A DNA stretch of 64,000 bases from Parapontixanthobacter aurantiacus. GTDB lineage: Bacteria; Pseudomonadota; Alphaproteobacteria; Sphingomonadales; Sphingomonadaceae. The stretch is taken from assembly GCF_009827635.1 (NCBI RefSeq), contig NZ_WTYW01000001.1, positions 1,444,001 through 1,508,000 of the forward strand. Reading direction: 5' to 3'. This document shows positions 43,337-51,662 of this stretch, in pieces (within the stretch, counting starts at the first letter, position 1; each line of letters opens with the position of its first letter). A model generated the notes under the pieces. It was not told the DNA's origin and made no database searches. It was given only the letters and a program-made list of their open reading frames with translations. A program made the translations under genes and the position numbers.

Positions 43337-45553
43337 CTAGAGCAGCTTCTCGATCCGGACGGGCAAGTCCCTTATGCGGATGCCCGTGGCATGCCAGATC
43401 GCATCGGTGATCGCCGCGGGCGTGCCGACATTCGCAAGTTCGCCGATCCCCTTCACGCCGAGAATATTCACTTCCTCGTCGACCTCCGGCACCATGATGA
43501 TGTCGACCTGTTCGATATCCGCATTCACCGGTATGAGATATTCGGCGATGTTGTCGTTGACGTAGCGTGCGCGCTTGTGATCGATCTCCGTCGCCTCGTG
43601 CAGCGCCGAACCGATGCCCCAGATGAGGCCGCCCAGATATTGGCTATGCGCCGTGCGCGGGTTCATGATTCGTCCTGCCGCAAAAGCACCGACAATGCGT
43701 GGGACGCGCACTTCGCGGGTGCGCTCGTTAACACGAACCTCTACCATTTCCGCGCCGAAGGCGAACATCGTGCGTTCTTCGCCCGCGCCGCCGCTGATGC
43801 GCACCCCGCCCTTGTAGAGGGATTCGATGGCACTTTCGTCCATCCCGGCAGGCACCCAGCTGCCCACGACCTCGAGTTCGGGCATTGCCATTCCGGACAA
43901 GGCGGCGCTGCGCTCCTCAGCAGAGGCATCCTTTGCCACACCGAGCCGCTCGTCCACCAGATCGCACGCTTTCGCGATCGCGCTTGTTACGCTGGCCGTA
44001 GAGATCGAGCCACCTGAGATCGGTCCGGGAGGCAGACGGCTGTCACCCATGCGCACGTCGATCCGGCGCGGGTCGATGCCGAGCCGCTCGCCCGCCGCCT
44101 GCGCGGCAATCGTGTAGCAGCCCGTTCCCACATCATGGGCGGCCACTTCGATGAACGCCGTACCGTTGCGTCGTACGGTCAGACGAGCCGTCGAAGGCAT
44201 CATCTGCGTCGGATACATCGCTATCGAGCAGCCCCAGCCGATCAGCCAGTCCCCGTCGCGCATACTGCGCGCTTCCGGGTTGCGTCCCGTCCAGCCGAAC
44301 CGTTCGGCGGCAGCATCCAGACACTCGTTGAGGCTGCGACTGGTATATGGAACGCCATTGACGGGATTGACCCGCGTATCGTTCATCTTGCGGAATTCGA
44401 CGGGGTCAATGCCAGCTTTCGCCGCCAGTTCGTTCATCGCCGCTTCCAGCGCATAGACCGTCGGTACCTCTGCGGGAGAGCGCATGAAGGTCGGGACGTT
44501 ACGGTCCCCCTGCACGACGTAATTGTCGGTCCGTGCGGCTTTGAAATCGTACATTGCGACCGTCTTTTCGAGCCCGCCGTTCGAATATGGGGTCGTGCGG
44601 GCCGTAAATTCCCACTGGCGATGATCGTAGCCGGTAAGCTTGCCGTTCGCATCGCAACCCAGCCGGACACGCTGGCGCGTTTCCTGCCGGTGCCCCGAAT
44701 GGGTGAACCCCTGGTCACGCATCGCGACGAGCTTGACCGGCCGACCGAGTTGCTTCGCGGCCATCGCGGCGAGCGCCGTGCGATGGGTCAATGCCGCTTT
44801 CGAGCCGAAAGCGCCGCCGACGAAGGGCGACTTCACCCGGACATTCTCGGCATCGACTTCCATCATGCTTGCGGATGCGTTGCGCAGACCCCAGACATAC
44901 TGGCTCGGCTCATGCAGGACGAGGCGCGGGCCGTCCCAGTAAGCCGTTGTCGAGAACAGCTCGATCGCATTGTGATGCTGCGTCGGCGTATAATATTCGA
45001 CGTCGATCGAATGAGCCGAATTGGTGATCGCGGCATCGGCATCGTTGAAGCGGATCGGTTCGTAGCGTGGATTGACTTCGGACAGGTTCTTCTCGACCGT
45101 TCCCTCGTCCCCGAACGTCGCGGTCGGACTGCTTTCAGCATAGGAAATCGCGAGCTTGAAGGATGCTTCTCGCGCGGCCTCGAACGTATCGGCAACGATC
45201 AGGGCAACCGGTTGTCCGTCATGATGGACTTCCGGTCCGGACAATGGCTGGACGTCCGTGATGCCGAGACCACCGCCCGCAAAGGTCTTGATGTCGGCAA
45301 GCGACGGTCGGTTTTCGTGCGTCAAGATGAGCTGCACGCCCGGCACGCTTTTCGCGGCAGTATAGTCGATGCTGGTGATGCGACCCTTCGCTATCGCGCT
45401 CGTGACCATCCACCCATAGGCTGCACGACCAGGTACCGGAAGGTCGTCGGCGTAGATCTTCGCGCCGGTTACCTTTTGAACCGCCTCGTAGCGCGGAATC
45501 GGTTGCCCCATATTGGACTTCGCTTCGGGGGCCGGATCGTAATTTTGTGCCAT
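43337..45553 (-). CDS. Molybdenum (Moco-binding) subunit of an aldehyde/xanthine dehydrogenase-family enzyme, PaoC-like
   Basis: The 738-residue catalytic subunit has the xanthine dehydrogenase layout. Molybdopterin segments include FVGGAFGSKAALTHR, RSPAEVPTVYALE and ISGGSISTASV, and VKGIGELANVGTP carries the expected catalytic glutamate. It hydroxylates aldehydes or heterocycles. It is the third gene of a small-medium-large operon (PaoABC order), 4 bases after the FAD subunit, and the small subunit bears a Tat signal, so the whole complex is probably periplasmic. The start is the ATG at 45553. Confidence 0.9.
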   Translation of the reverse strand: MAQNYDPAPEAKSNMGQPIPRYEAVQKVTGAKIYADDLPVPGRAAYGWMVTSAIAKGRITSIDYTAAKSVPGVQLILTHENRPSLADIKTFAGGGLGITDVQPLSGPEVHHDGQPVALIVADTFEAAREASFKLAISYAESSPTATFGDEGTVEKNLSEVNPRYEPIRFNDADAAITNSAHSIDVEYYTPTQHHNAIELFSTTAYWDGPRLVLHEPSQYVWGLRNASASMMEVDAENVRVKSPFVGGAFGSKAALTHRTALAAMAAKQLGRPVKLVAMRDQGFTHSGHRQETRQRVRLGCDANGKLTGYDHRQWEFTARTTPYSNGGLEKTVAMYDFKAARTDNYVVQGDRNVPTFMRSPAEVPTVYALEAAMNELAAKAGIDPVEFRKMNDTRVNPVNGVPYTSRSLNECLDAAAERFGWTGRNPEARSMRDGDWLIGWGCSIAMYPTQMMPSTARLTVRRNGTAFIEVAAHDVGTGCYTIAAQAAGERLGIDPRRIDVRMGDSRLPPGPISGGSISTASVTSAIAKACDLVDERLGVAKDASAEERSAALSGMAMPELEVVGSWVPAGMDESAIESLYKGGVRISGGAGEERTMFAFGAEMVEVRVNERTREVRVPRIVGAFAAGRIMNPRTAHSQYLGGLIWGIGSALHEATEIDHKRARYVNDNIAEYLIPVNADIEQVDIIMVPEVDEEVNILGVKGIGELANVGTPAAITDAIWHATGIRIRDLPVRIEKLL

Positions 45554-45557
45554 ATCT

Positions 45558-46550
45558 CTAGCCTTCCATCCGAGCGAGTTCGAGGAACGTGCGAACCATC
45601 GTGCGCTTCCCGAGATCGACCTTGTAGGCATTGTCCTCGGTCGTCGATGCTCCGGCGAAAGCCGCCTCTGCGGCGCGTTCGAGGCCGTCTTCGCTGATCG
45701 ACGAACCCTTCAGCATCTCTTCGGCCTCTCGGGCCCGCCAAGGAACTGTCGCTACTCCTCCGAGAGCGATGCGGATGTCGGCAACAACGTCGCCGTCCAT
45801 GCGCAGGGCACCGGCGGTCGATGCGAGGGCATAGGCATAGGATTCGCGGTCGCGCACTTTCAGATAGCGCGAGCGCGGGAAGTCGGCGTCGGGAATGGAG
45901 AACGCAACGATGAGGTCGCCCTCTTCGAGCGTCGTCTCGATATCGGGCCGCGAGTGCGGTTGACGATGCAGTTCGGCAAATCGGACCGCCCGAGGTCCAT
46001 CCTTGCCAAGGATTTCAACGACCGCGTCGAGCGCGATGAGGCTCTGCGCGAAATCTCCCGGATAGGTCGCGATGCAAGCCGAGGATGTCCCAAGGACGGC
46101 ATGCCCCCGCGTGACCCCGCCGTCGAGCGCCGCACAGCCCGAACCCGGTTCGCGCTTGTTGCATTGCGCATAGCTCGTATCGCGGAAATAGGCGCAGCGC
46201 GTCCGCTGAAGAACATTCCCTCCGATCCTCGCCGCCTTGCGTATCTGAGGGCTTGCGGCCAGCCAGAGAGCATCGGACAGCATCGGCACGCGCCGACGAA
46301 CCTCGTCGTCATCTGCGAGCGTTGCCATGGCGGTAAGCGCTCCGATCCGTAGGCTTTTGCCATCCCAATCGATGAAATCGTATCGCCCGTCTTCCAGTTG
46401 GGTGATGTCGAGCAGTCGTTCGGGCCGCATGACGTCTAGCTTCATCAGGTCGACCATCGTCGTGCCGCCTGCGAGAAAATGCGCTTCCCCTCCGGCGGCG
46501 GCAACGGCACGGGCGGCGGTTGCAGGGCGTTCGTAGCGAAACGGTCTCAT
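45558..46550 (-). CDS. FAD-binding subunit of the molybdenum dehydrogenase, PaoB-like
   Basis: The 330-residue protein has the FAD_binding_5 start RPFRYERPATAARAV and the GGTTMVDLMK pyrophosphate loop. The segment RCAYFRDTSYAQCNKREPGSGC carries three or four cysteines of the extra [4Fe-4S] cluster that distinguishes PaoB-type subunits. It passes electrons from FAD toward the acceptor. The start is the ATG at 46550, with stop and start of the neighbours two bases apart. The frame stays open upstream inside the small-subunit gene but lacks signals. Confidence 0.9.
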   Translation of the reverse strand: MRPFRYERPATAARAVAAAGGEAHFLAGGTTMVDLMKLDVMRPERLLDITQLEDGRYDFIDWDGKSLRIGALTAMATLADDDEVRRRVPMLSDALWLAASPQIRKAARIGGNVLQRTRCAYFRDTSYAQCNKREPGSGCAALDGGVTRGHAVLGTSSACIATYPGDFAQSLIALDAVVEILGKDGPRAVRFAELHRQPHSRPDIETTLEEGDLIVAFSIPDADFPRSRYLKVRDRESYAYALASTAGALRMDGDVVADIRIALGGVATVPWRAREAEEMLKGSSISEDGLERAAEAAFAGASTTEDNAYKVDLGKRTMVRTFLELARMEG

Positions 46551-46552
46551 GG

Positions 46553-47167
46553 TCAGCCCTCCATGCCGGATTTCGCCTGCTTCACGGCAGCGACGATGTT
46601 CGGATAAGCGGCGCAGCGGCAAAGATTGCCGGACATGTACTCCCGGATTTCGGCATCGCTTCCGGCATGCCCTTCCCTGATGCAGGCGACGGCCGACATG
46701 ATTTGCCCCGGTGTGCAGTAACCGCATTGAAACGCGTCGTTGTCGACGAAAGCCTGCTGCATCGGGTGAAGGGCGTTTTCGCTTCCCAGCCCCTCGATCG
46801 TGACGATCTCATGGCCTTCGGCTTGTGCTGCCAAGGTCAGGCAAGACAGGCGCCGTTCTCCATCGATATGAACCGTGCAGGCCCCGCACTGTCCGTGGTC
46901 GCAGCCTTTCTTCGAACCGGTCAGGTCGAGGTCATGGCGCAAGACGTCGAGCAGCGTCGAACGCGTGTCGATGGTCAGTTGCCGCGCCTGCCCGTTGACG
47001 TCGAGCGTGACGTTCATGCGCTGGAGCGGAACCGTGCCGTCCGCATCTTCGGACGAGCTTGCCGTCTGTGCGCGAGCGCTTGCCGGAAGGATCGCAGCCC
47101 CGGCGACCCCTCCTTTCATCAGACCGCGCCGACTGACGAAATCCATTCTATCGGGGGTCTCTGACAT
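46553..47167 (-). CDS. [2Fe-2S] subunit of the molybdenum dehydrogenase, PaoA-like, Tat-exported
   Basis: The 204-residue protein starts with a twin-arginine signal (SRRGLMKGGVAGAA). The plant-type ferredoxin domain (GCDHGQCGACTVHIDG) and the second cluster domain (CGYCTPGQIMSAVACI and GNLCRCAAYPNI) follow. The Tat signal on the small subunit is the hallmark of PaoABC enzymes, exported folded as a complex that detoxifies aromatic aldehydes in the periplasm. It is the first gene of the operon. Confidence 0.93.
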   Translation of the reverse strand: MSETPDRMDFVSRRGLMKGGVAGAAILPASARAQTASSSEDADGTVPLQRMNVTLDVNGQARQLTIDTRSTLLDVLRHDLDLTGSKKGCDHGQCGACTVHIDGERRLSCLTLAAQAEGHEIVTIEGLGSENALHPMQQAFVDNDAFQCGYCTPGQIMSAVACIREGHAGSDAEIREYMSGNLCRCAAYPNIVAAVKQAKSGMEG

Positions 47168-47240
47168 TTCGCGCTCCTAATCAGGCTGAACGAGCAGTAC
47201 CCTTATTGATGTTTACACGGCTTGCAACCTGACCTTCGCG

Positions 47241-48140
47241 TCAGTCTCGGAGCGCGCTGTCATAGAGCCTCGTCAAAGCGGACCACGCGCGCTCAGCAGC
47301 GACGCGCTCGTAAGCGGGGCTGTCGGGAACGGTCCAGCCGTGGTCCGCCCCGTAAACCTCGACCTCGGCGTCCACTCCTGCCTCGTCGGCGGCCTCACGC
47401 AACAGGGTCTTGGCGTTCGGGTCCTTTTCGTCGTCATTTTGCGCGATTGCGAAAAGGTAGTCGGTATCGGGCGTGCGATCGAGCAGATTATGCGGGCTCA
47501 TCGGATCGCCTTCGACGACGAGACCCCCGCCATGAAAACTTGCTGCGGCTTCGACCCGCGAGGGAACGGCGGCGGCAGTCCACACCGTGAACGGTCCACC
47601 CATGCAATATCCTTGCGTCCCGATCCCCTGCGTTTCGTCCACACCCTGCTGCGCATCGAGCCAAGGCACGATGGCGCTGGCATCGCGCATGATCGCCTCG
47701 GCAGTGAGTTTCTCACGCCACGGTCCGACCTTCTGGAAGCCTCCGCTTTCGCGGAACGCAGCGAAGTCGGCAAACTGTTCGCCAGAGACGTCGCGGTAGT
47801 AGGGATTGACCACCAAAACGGCATAACCCTGCCCTGCAAGGCGGCGCGCCATCATGCGTTTGGCCTCGCGAAGACCGGCAATATCGGGCCAAAAGATGAC
47901 GCCCGGATGCTCGCCCGATGCCGGGCGAACGAAGAAGCCATCGAGCGTCCCGTCGGCGGTCTGAAAAGTAACCGTGTTTTCGATCAGTTCGTCGCCGGTC
48001 GTATCGGCGCTTGCGGCATCTCCCATCCCGTTCGTGCAGGCAGCGAGCGCAGCCGCCCCGCCTAACGCGCTGAATTGCCGCCGGCTCCATCCGGTTGCCT
48101 GGTCAACAAGGTTCGGTTGGAATTCGCCTTCTTCGCACAT
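47241..48140 (-). CDS. Exported dienelactone hydrolase family protein
   Basis: The 299-residue alpha/beta-hydrolase has an N-terminal Tat-like signal (SRRQFSALGGAAALAA, with a cysteine right after that could be lipidated). The fold shows VIFWPDIAGL, the nucleophile elbow GYCMGG with the dienelactone-hydrolase cysteine, LFAIAQNDDEKD and the histidine segment YGADHGWTV. It hydrolyses cyclic enol esters or related compounds outside the cytoplasm. It sits directly upstream of the aldehyde dehydrogenase operon on the same strand, 73 bases away, so they may be linked. Confidence 0.85.
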   Translation of the reverse strand: MCEEGEFQPNLVDQATGWSRRQFSALGGAAALAACTNGMGDAASADTTGDELIENTVTFQTADGTLDGFFVRPASGEHPGVIFWPDIAGLREAKRMMARRLAGQGYAVLVVNPYYRDVSGEQFADFAAFRESGGFQKVGPWREKLTAEAIMRDASAIVPWLDAQQGVDETQGIGTQGYCMGGPFTVWTAAAVPSRVEAAASFHGGGLVVEGDPMSPHNLLDRTPDTDYLFAIAQNDDEKDPNAKTLLREAADEAGVDAEVEVYGADHGWTVPDSPAYERVAAERAWSALTRLYDSALRD

Positions 48141-48248
48141 GCCTGTCTCTCCGTTTGGCTTGGCGTGTTATCGCGCGCGCCGTCGGCACTGGCAAGGTCT
48201 CGACGATCGTTTCAAGAATGGAGAGACAATTCCTTATCAAAAGGACGA

Positions 48249-48440
48249 TTACGGCTGATCGACTGCCCGCCGCAGCCTTTCCGCCGTCCGGTGAGCATCG
48301 ATGACGGAAGCGTCCGAGCAGTCTTCCTCGACGACCTGATCCAGCTTGTCGGCGGCTCGTTTGACCAGCCCCTTCAGTGCCGTGGTTTCCTGCTGCGCGT
48401 TCTTCAACTCATGCCGTAACAGGCGTTCGTTCGACTCCAT
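48249..48440 (-). CDS. Small coiled-coil protein of unknown function, 63 residues
   Basis: An ATG at 48440 with AAGGGGG six bases upstream opens a 63-residue frame. The product is highly charged and helical, with heptad-like spacing (NERLLRHELKNAQQETTAL and following). The ribosome site and charge pattern support a real gene. It matches no family I recognise. Confidence 0.6.
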   Translation of the reverse strand: MESNERLLRHELKNAQQETTALKGLVKRAADKLDQVVEEDCSDASVIDAHRTAERLRRAVDQP

Positions 48441-48531
48441 GATTTAACCCCCTTCGCAACATTAAGATGGTTGCGGCAAACTATCGCCTCGGCCGGAAAA
48501 TTCCAGCCCGACCGGTAAAAATCTTACAAGC

Positions 48532-48587
48532 GGCAAACACGTTCGCGCCGGCCTGTTTCCCATACTGGTGACCTACGTGTGTTTGCC
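48532..48587. repeat. Nine-base inverted repeat in the region before the sulfotransferase gene
   Basis: GGCAAACAC at 48532-48540 is complementary to GTGTTTGCC at 48579-48587, with 38 bases between. A further GCGGCAAAC copy occurs at 48475-48483. The arms could be protein-binding half-sites or a long-loop hairpin. They lie in the 280-base stretch between the small coiled-coil gene and the sulfotransferase gene, which holds no other gene I can see. Confidence 0.4.
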
Positions 48588-48720
48588 CCGACAGGATCTG
48601 TCATCTAAGCAACAGAAGACTATTCGCGTCCGGCGAAGCGCCCAACCTCAAGTTTCCACGTGACCGATTTGCGTGCTTTGCCGGACGACTACAACTTCCG
48701 AAGCCATCTGGAGGCTGCGC

Positions 48721-49491
48721 GTGTCTATCGAGGGTATTACAACAGGCCACGAACGCAGGTTCGACTGGCCTCCCTTCGACGGCGCGAGGCAGACCTACAT
48801 TCTTGCAACGGTCCCGCGCACCGGCAGTACGTATCTTAGCCATCTTCTGTGGCGCACCGGCTGCCTCGGGGCTCCGCTCGAATATCTCAATTTCGAACCG
48901 ACCGGTCCACTCGGAGCGGCCAGCAAATCGCCTGACGCTCAGATCGACTTATGGCAGCACGCGGTCGCATCGCGCACATCGCCCAACGGGGTATTTGGTG
49001 TGAAGACTTTCCCTTTGCAGATGGAGCGTTTGGGCCAGACGAACCCACGGCTTCTTTCGATGGTTATGCGGTTTCTTCTGTCGAAAGGACCTGCCAGCAA
49101 AGTTGTGCAGCTGCGTAGAAAGGACCGGGCGGCTCATGCCATCTCGCTGGCGCGGGCAAGTCTTTCGGGAATATGGCGCGCGGAGCAGGAAAGAGAGCGC
49201 GGCGACGACGCGCCCTACTCTGCTGCCTTAATCAAACAGGCTGAGCGCGAACTGGCGATGCAGGAACAGGCGTGGAAGCAGATGTACCGGGAAACGGACA
49301 TAACTCCTCTGATCGTTTGGTACGAGGACGTGGTCGAGGATGCAGGTCGCGTGGTGAGCAACATTGCAGACTATCTAGGCGTTACGCTCGATCCGGAACT
49401 GGCGGTCGAGGTCCCTGAAGTACAACAGCAGGACCAGACAGGCGCGCAGCAATGGAAGGAGCGTTATTTGAGCGGGGAGTCCGCCAGCTAG
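48721..49491 (+). CDS. Stf0-family sulfotransferase
   Basis: The 256-residue protein has the PAPS 5'-phosphosulfate loop in TVPRTGSTYLSHLLWRTG and the Stf0-like segments LGAPLEYLNF, VFGVKTFPLQM and VVQLRRKDRAAHAISLARA. Stf0 enzymes put sulfate on trehalose and related sugars; the acceptor here is unknown and could be a sugar or glycolipid. The GTG at 48721 has GGAGG six bases upstream. Its stop shares CTAG with the convergent ROK kinase. It is the first gene of the sugar region. Confidence 0.82.
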   Translation: MSIEGITTGHERRFDWPPFDGARQTYILATVPRTGSTYLSHLLWRTGCLGAPLEYLNFEPTGPLGAASKSPDAQIDLWQHAVASRTSPNGVFGVKTFPLQMERLGQTNPRLLSMVMRFLLSKGPASKVVQLRRKDRAAHAISLARASLSGIWRAEQERERGDDAPYSAALIKQAERELAMQEQAWKQMYRETDITPLIVWYEDVVEDAGRVVSNIADYLGVTLDPELAVEVPEVQQQDQTGAQQWKERYLSGESAS

Positions 49492-50387
49492 GTTTTCGCT
49501 GCGCTTAGCGCCAAGCTTGCGAGCAGAAGGGCGCCGGTGATGCCAGACTTCGTTCCCAGCAGCGGCGTCTCGATCTGCCGTTCGATTCCCGTCGGCAAAT
49601 AGCCGTCGTCAATTTGCTTGGTATGCTCTCGGACCAGCTCGATGAGCCCTTCCGTTTGCATGACGCCGCCGCCCAGAACGATCCGCTCGACAGCCGTAAT
49701 CGAAAACAGCGAATAACACATCTGCCCGAGATAGTGAGCGATCATGTCTTGCGCGTTTTTGACTTCGACATCGCCGAGCCGATGTCCCCAACGCGCTTCG
49801 ATCGCCGGTCCGCTGGCTAATCCTTCGAGGCAGTCGCCGTGATAGGGACAAACGCCTGCGAAGTCTCGATCAAGCGGATGGCGGGCGACCCGAATGTGGC
49901 CTATCTCGGGATGGGTCTTGCCGCCCAGCACCTGACCCCCGACGACGACGCCCCCGCCGATTCCGGTGCCGACGGTAACATAGGCGAGCGTACTATCGGT
50001 CTGCCTCCACGCGTTCCATTCGGCCAATGCCGCCGCATTGACGTCCGTATCGAATCCAACCGGGCAGCCCAGTCTCTCTCGGAACCACCCGACGATATCG
50101 CAGTTCGCCCAGCCCCGTTTCGGTGTGGACGTGATGTGCCCCCATTTGGGCGAAGTCCGGTCCAGGTCGAGCGGTCCGAAACTGGCGATACCTAGCGCAG
50201 CGATCGGACCGCGCGTCTCGAACCAGTACGTCGCCTCGCGCAAGGTATCATCCGGGTGCGTCGTTTCCAGCGTATGGCGCTGCACGATTTCCCCCGTGCT
50301 GGTGCCGATTGCGAGAACAAATTTGGTCCCCCCGGCCTCGACGCCGCCAATCAATGTTTTGCCTTTACCGATCAACGACACCTCCAC
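49488..50387 (-). CDS. ROK-family sugar kinase (fructokinase type)
   Basis: The 299-residue protein has the ROK phosphate loop GGVEAGGTKFVLAIG, the central YVTVGTGIGGGVVVGGQ and the zinc-binding set H-x-C-x2-H-x2-C in the region GHIRVARHP to CPYHGDC. Family members phosphorylate fructose, mannose or glucose. The first in-frame start is GTG 50387, but GGAGG lies just downstream of it and fits a TTG at 50375 better. It is divergent from the exported Gfo/Idh gene and convergent with the sulfotransferase. Confidence 0.88.
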   Translation of the reverse strand: MEVSLIGKGKTLIGGVEAGGTKFVLAIGTSTGEIVQRHTLETTHPDDTLREATYWFETRGPIAALGIASFGPLDLDRTSPKWGHITSTPKRGWANCDIVGWFRERLGCPVGFDTDVNAAALAEWNAWRQTDSTLAYVTVGTGIGGGVVVGGQVLGGKTHPEIGHIRVARHPLDRDFAGVCPYHGDCLEGLASGPAIEARWGHRLGDVEVKNAQDMIAHYLGQMCYSLFSITAVERIVLGGGVMQTEGLIELVREHTKQIDDGYLPTGIERQIETPLLGTKSGITGALLLASLALSAAKT

Positions 50388-50454
50388 ACTCGGGGAGCCT
50401 AGTCAACGCTCTTCGGGTTTGCCATAGTTGCTGGACGTGGCGAAGGAGCGCGAA

Positions 50455-51645
50455 ATGAGCGAAGACAATAAATTTCGTCATCCCACCCGGCGCGAAACGC
50501 TCATGACCTGGGCAGGTGCTGCAGCCTTCGCCGCGTCAGGCAAACTCGCAGCGCAAACTGCAGAAGGTCAACCGCTGATCGGCGATCCGTCTTTGCCTGA
50601 AATTCCGACGAACAGACTGGGTTGGGCTATCGTCGGCCTTGGAACTTTTGCCATCGGACAGGTGATACCGGGCTTTGCGACAGCCCGCCATTCACGAATA
50701 ACGGCTTTTGTTTCCGGCAATCCCGAAAAGGCTCGCACCCTCGGTTCGCGCTACAATGTGGATCGCCTCTACAGCTACGACAATTTCGATACGATCGCCA
50801 ACGATCCTGCAATCGACTGCGTCTACATCGTCCTCCCCGTCGGACTTCATGCGGAATATACGATCCGTGCGCTGAAGGCTGGCAAACACGTTCTGTGCGA
50901 AAAGCCGATGGCCTCCACTTCGCAGGAAGCGGAGGCAATGATCGCTGCCGCCAAAGCAGCGCAGCGCAAGCTAGGCGTTGCCTATCGGGTGAATTTCGAA
51001 CCGAACAACGAGCATATCCTTGATAGGGTTCGTAGCGGTGTCTTGGGCAAGATGCGCTACATCTCTGCGGATCACGGTTTTTCCGCCAATCGAGATTTTC
51101 CTCCGCATGCTTGGCGGTTGGAGAAGGCGCTGGCCGGGGGCGGATCCTTGTGGGATATAGGCATATACGGCATTAATACCTCGCTCATGATGTTGCCTAG
51201 CGACCGGGTAATTTCGATTTCGGCCGCCTATGCCACACCAAAGGGCGACCCGCGCTTTACCGAAGTCGAGGGCGCAATCGATTACCGGCTGAGGATGGCG
51301 AGCGGTATCAACATCCAAGGGTCCTCGTCCTATTGCTACAGCCCCTATGTCTCGCGGCAGCGCTATTTTGGAAGCGATGCGAGCATCGAAATGCAACCGG
51401 CTACGACCTATTACGACAACGAGATCACACTAGAGGGCGGGGGCCAACCGCCACGAACATACAGCGTTGGGAACGCTTCGCAGCAATTCGCGGCACAGGT
51501 GGATGGGTTCTCGCGCGCGGCACGTGGCGAGGTCGAGCTTCGCACGCCCGGCGAAATGGGTCTTCGGGATCTGCTGATCATGGAAGCATGCTATGCCAGT
51601 GCCGACCTCGGCGGGTCAGTGGTTGAAACTGATATCGCGGTTTGA
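50455..51645 (+). CDS. Tat-exported Gfo/Idh/MocA oxidoreductase (glucose-fructose oxidoreductase-like)
   Basis: The 396-residue protein starts at ATG 50455 behind AAGGAG. It has a twin-arginine signal (TRRETLMTWAG) ending near AAQ, an NAD(P) Rossmann segment GWAIVGLGTFAIGQVIPGF, the EKP motif HVLCEKPMAS and the catalytic-type GGGSLWDIGIYGIN. This is the layout of periplasmic glucose-fructose oxidoreductase of Zymomonas, with tightly bound NADP oxidising sugars to aldonic acids. The actual substrate is not shown by sequence. Confidence 0.85.
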   Translation: MSEDNKFRHPTRRETLMTWAGAAAFAASGKLAAQTAEGQPLIGDPSLPEIPTNRLGWAIVGLGTFAIGQVIPGFATARHSRITAFVSGNPEKARTLGSRYNVDRLYSYDNFDTIANDPAIDCVYIVLPVGLHAEYTIRALKAGKHVLCEKPMASTSQEAEAMIAAAKAAQRKLGVAYRVNFEPNNEHILDRVRSGVLGKMRYISADHGFSANRDFPPHAWRLEKALAGGGSLWDIGIYGINTSLMMLPSDRVISISAAYATPKGDPRFTEVEGAIDYRLRMASGINIQGSSSYCYSPYVSRQRYFGSDASIEMQPATTYYDNEITLEGGGQPPRTYSVGNASQQFAAQVDGFSRAARGEVELRTPGEMGLRDLLIMEACYASADLGGSVVETDIAV

Positions 51646-51662
51646 TGTTCAAGTGATAAAGT

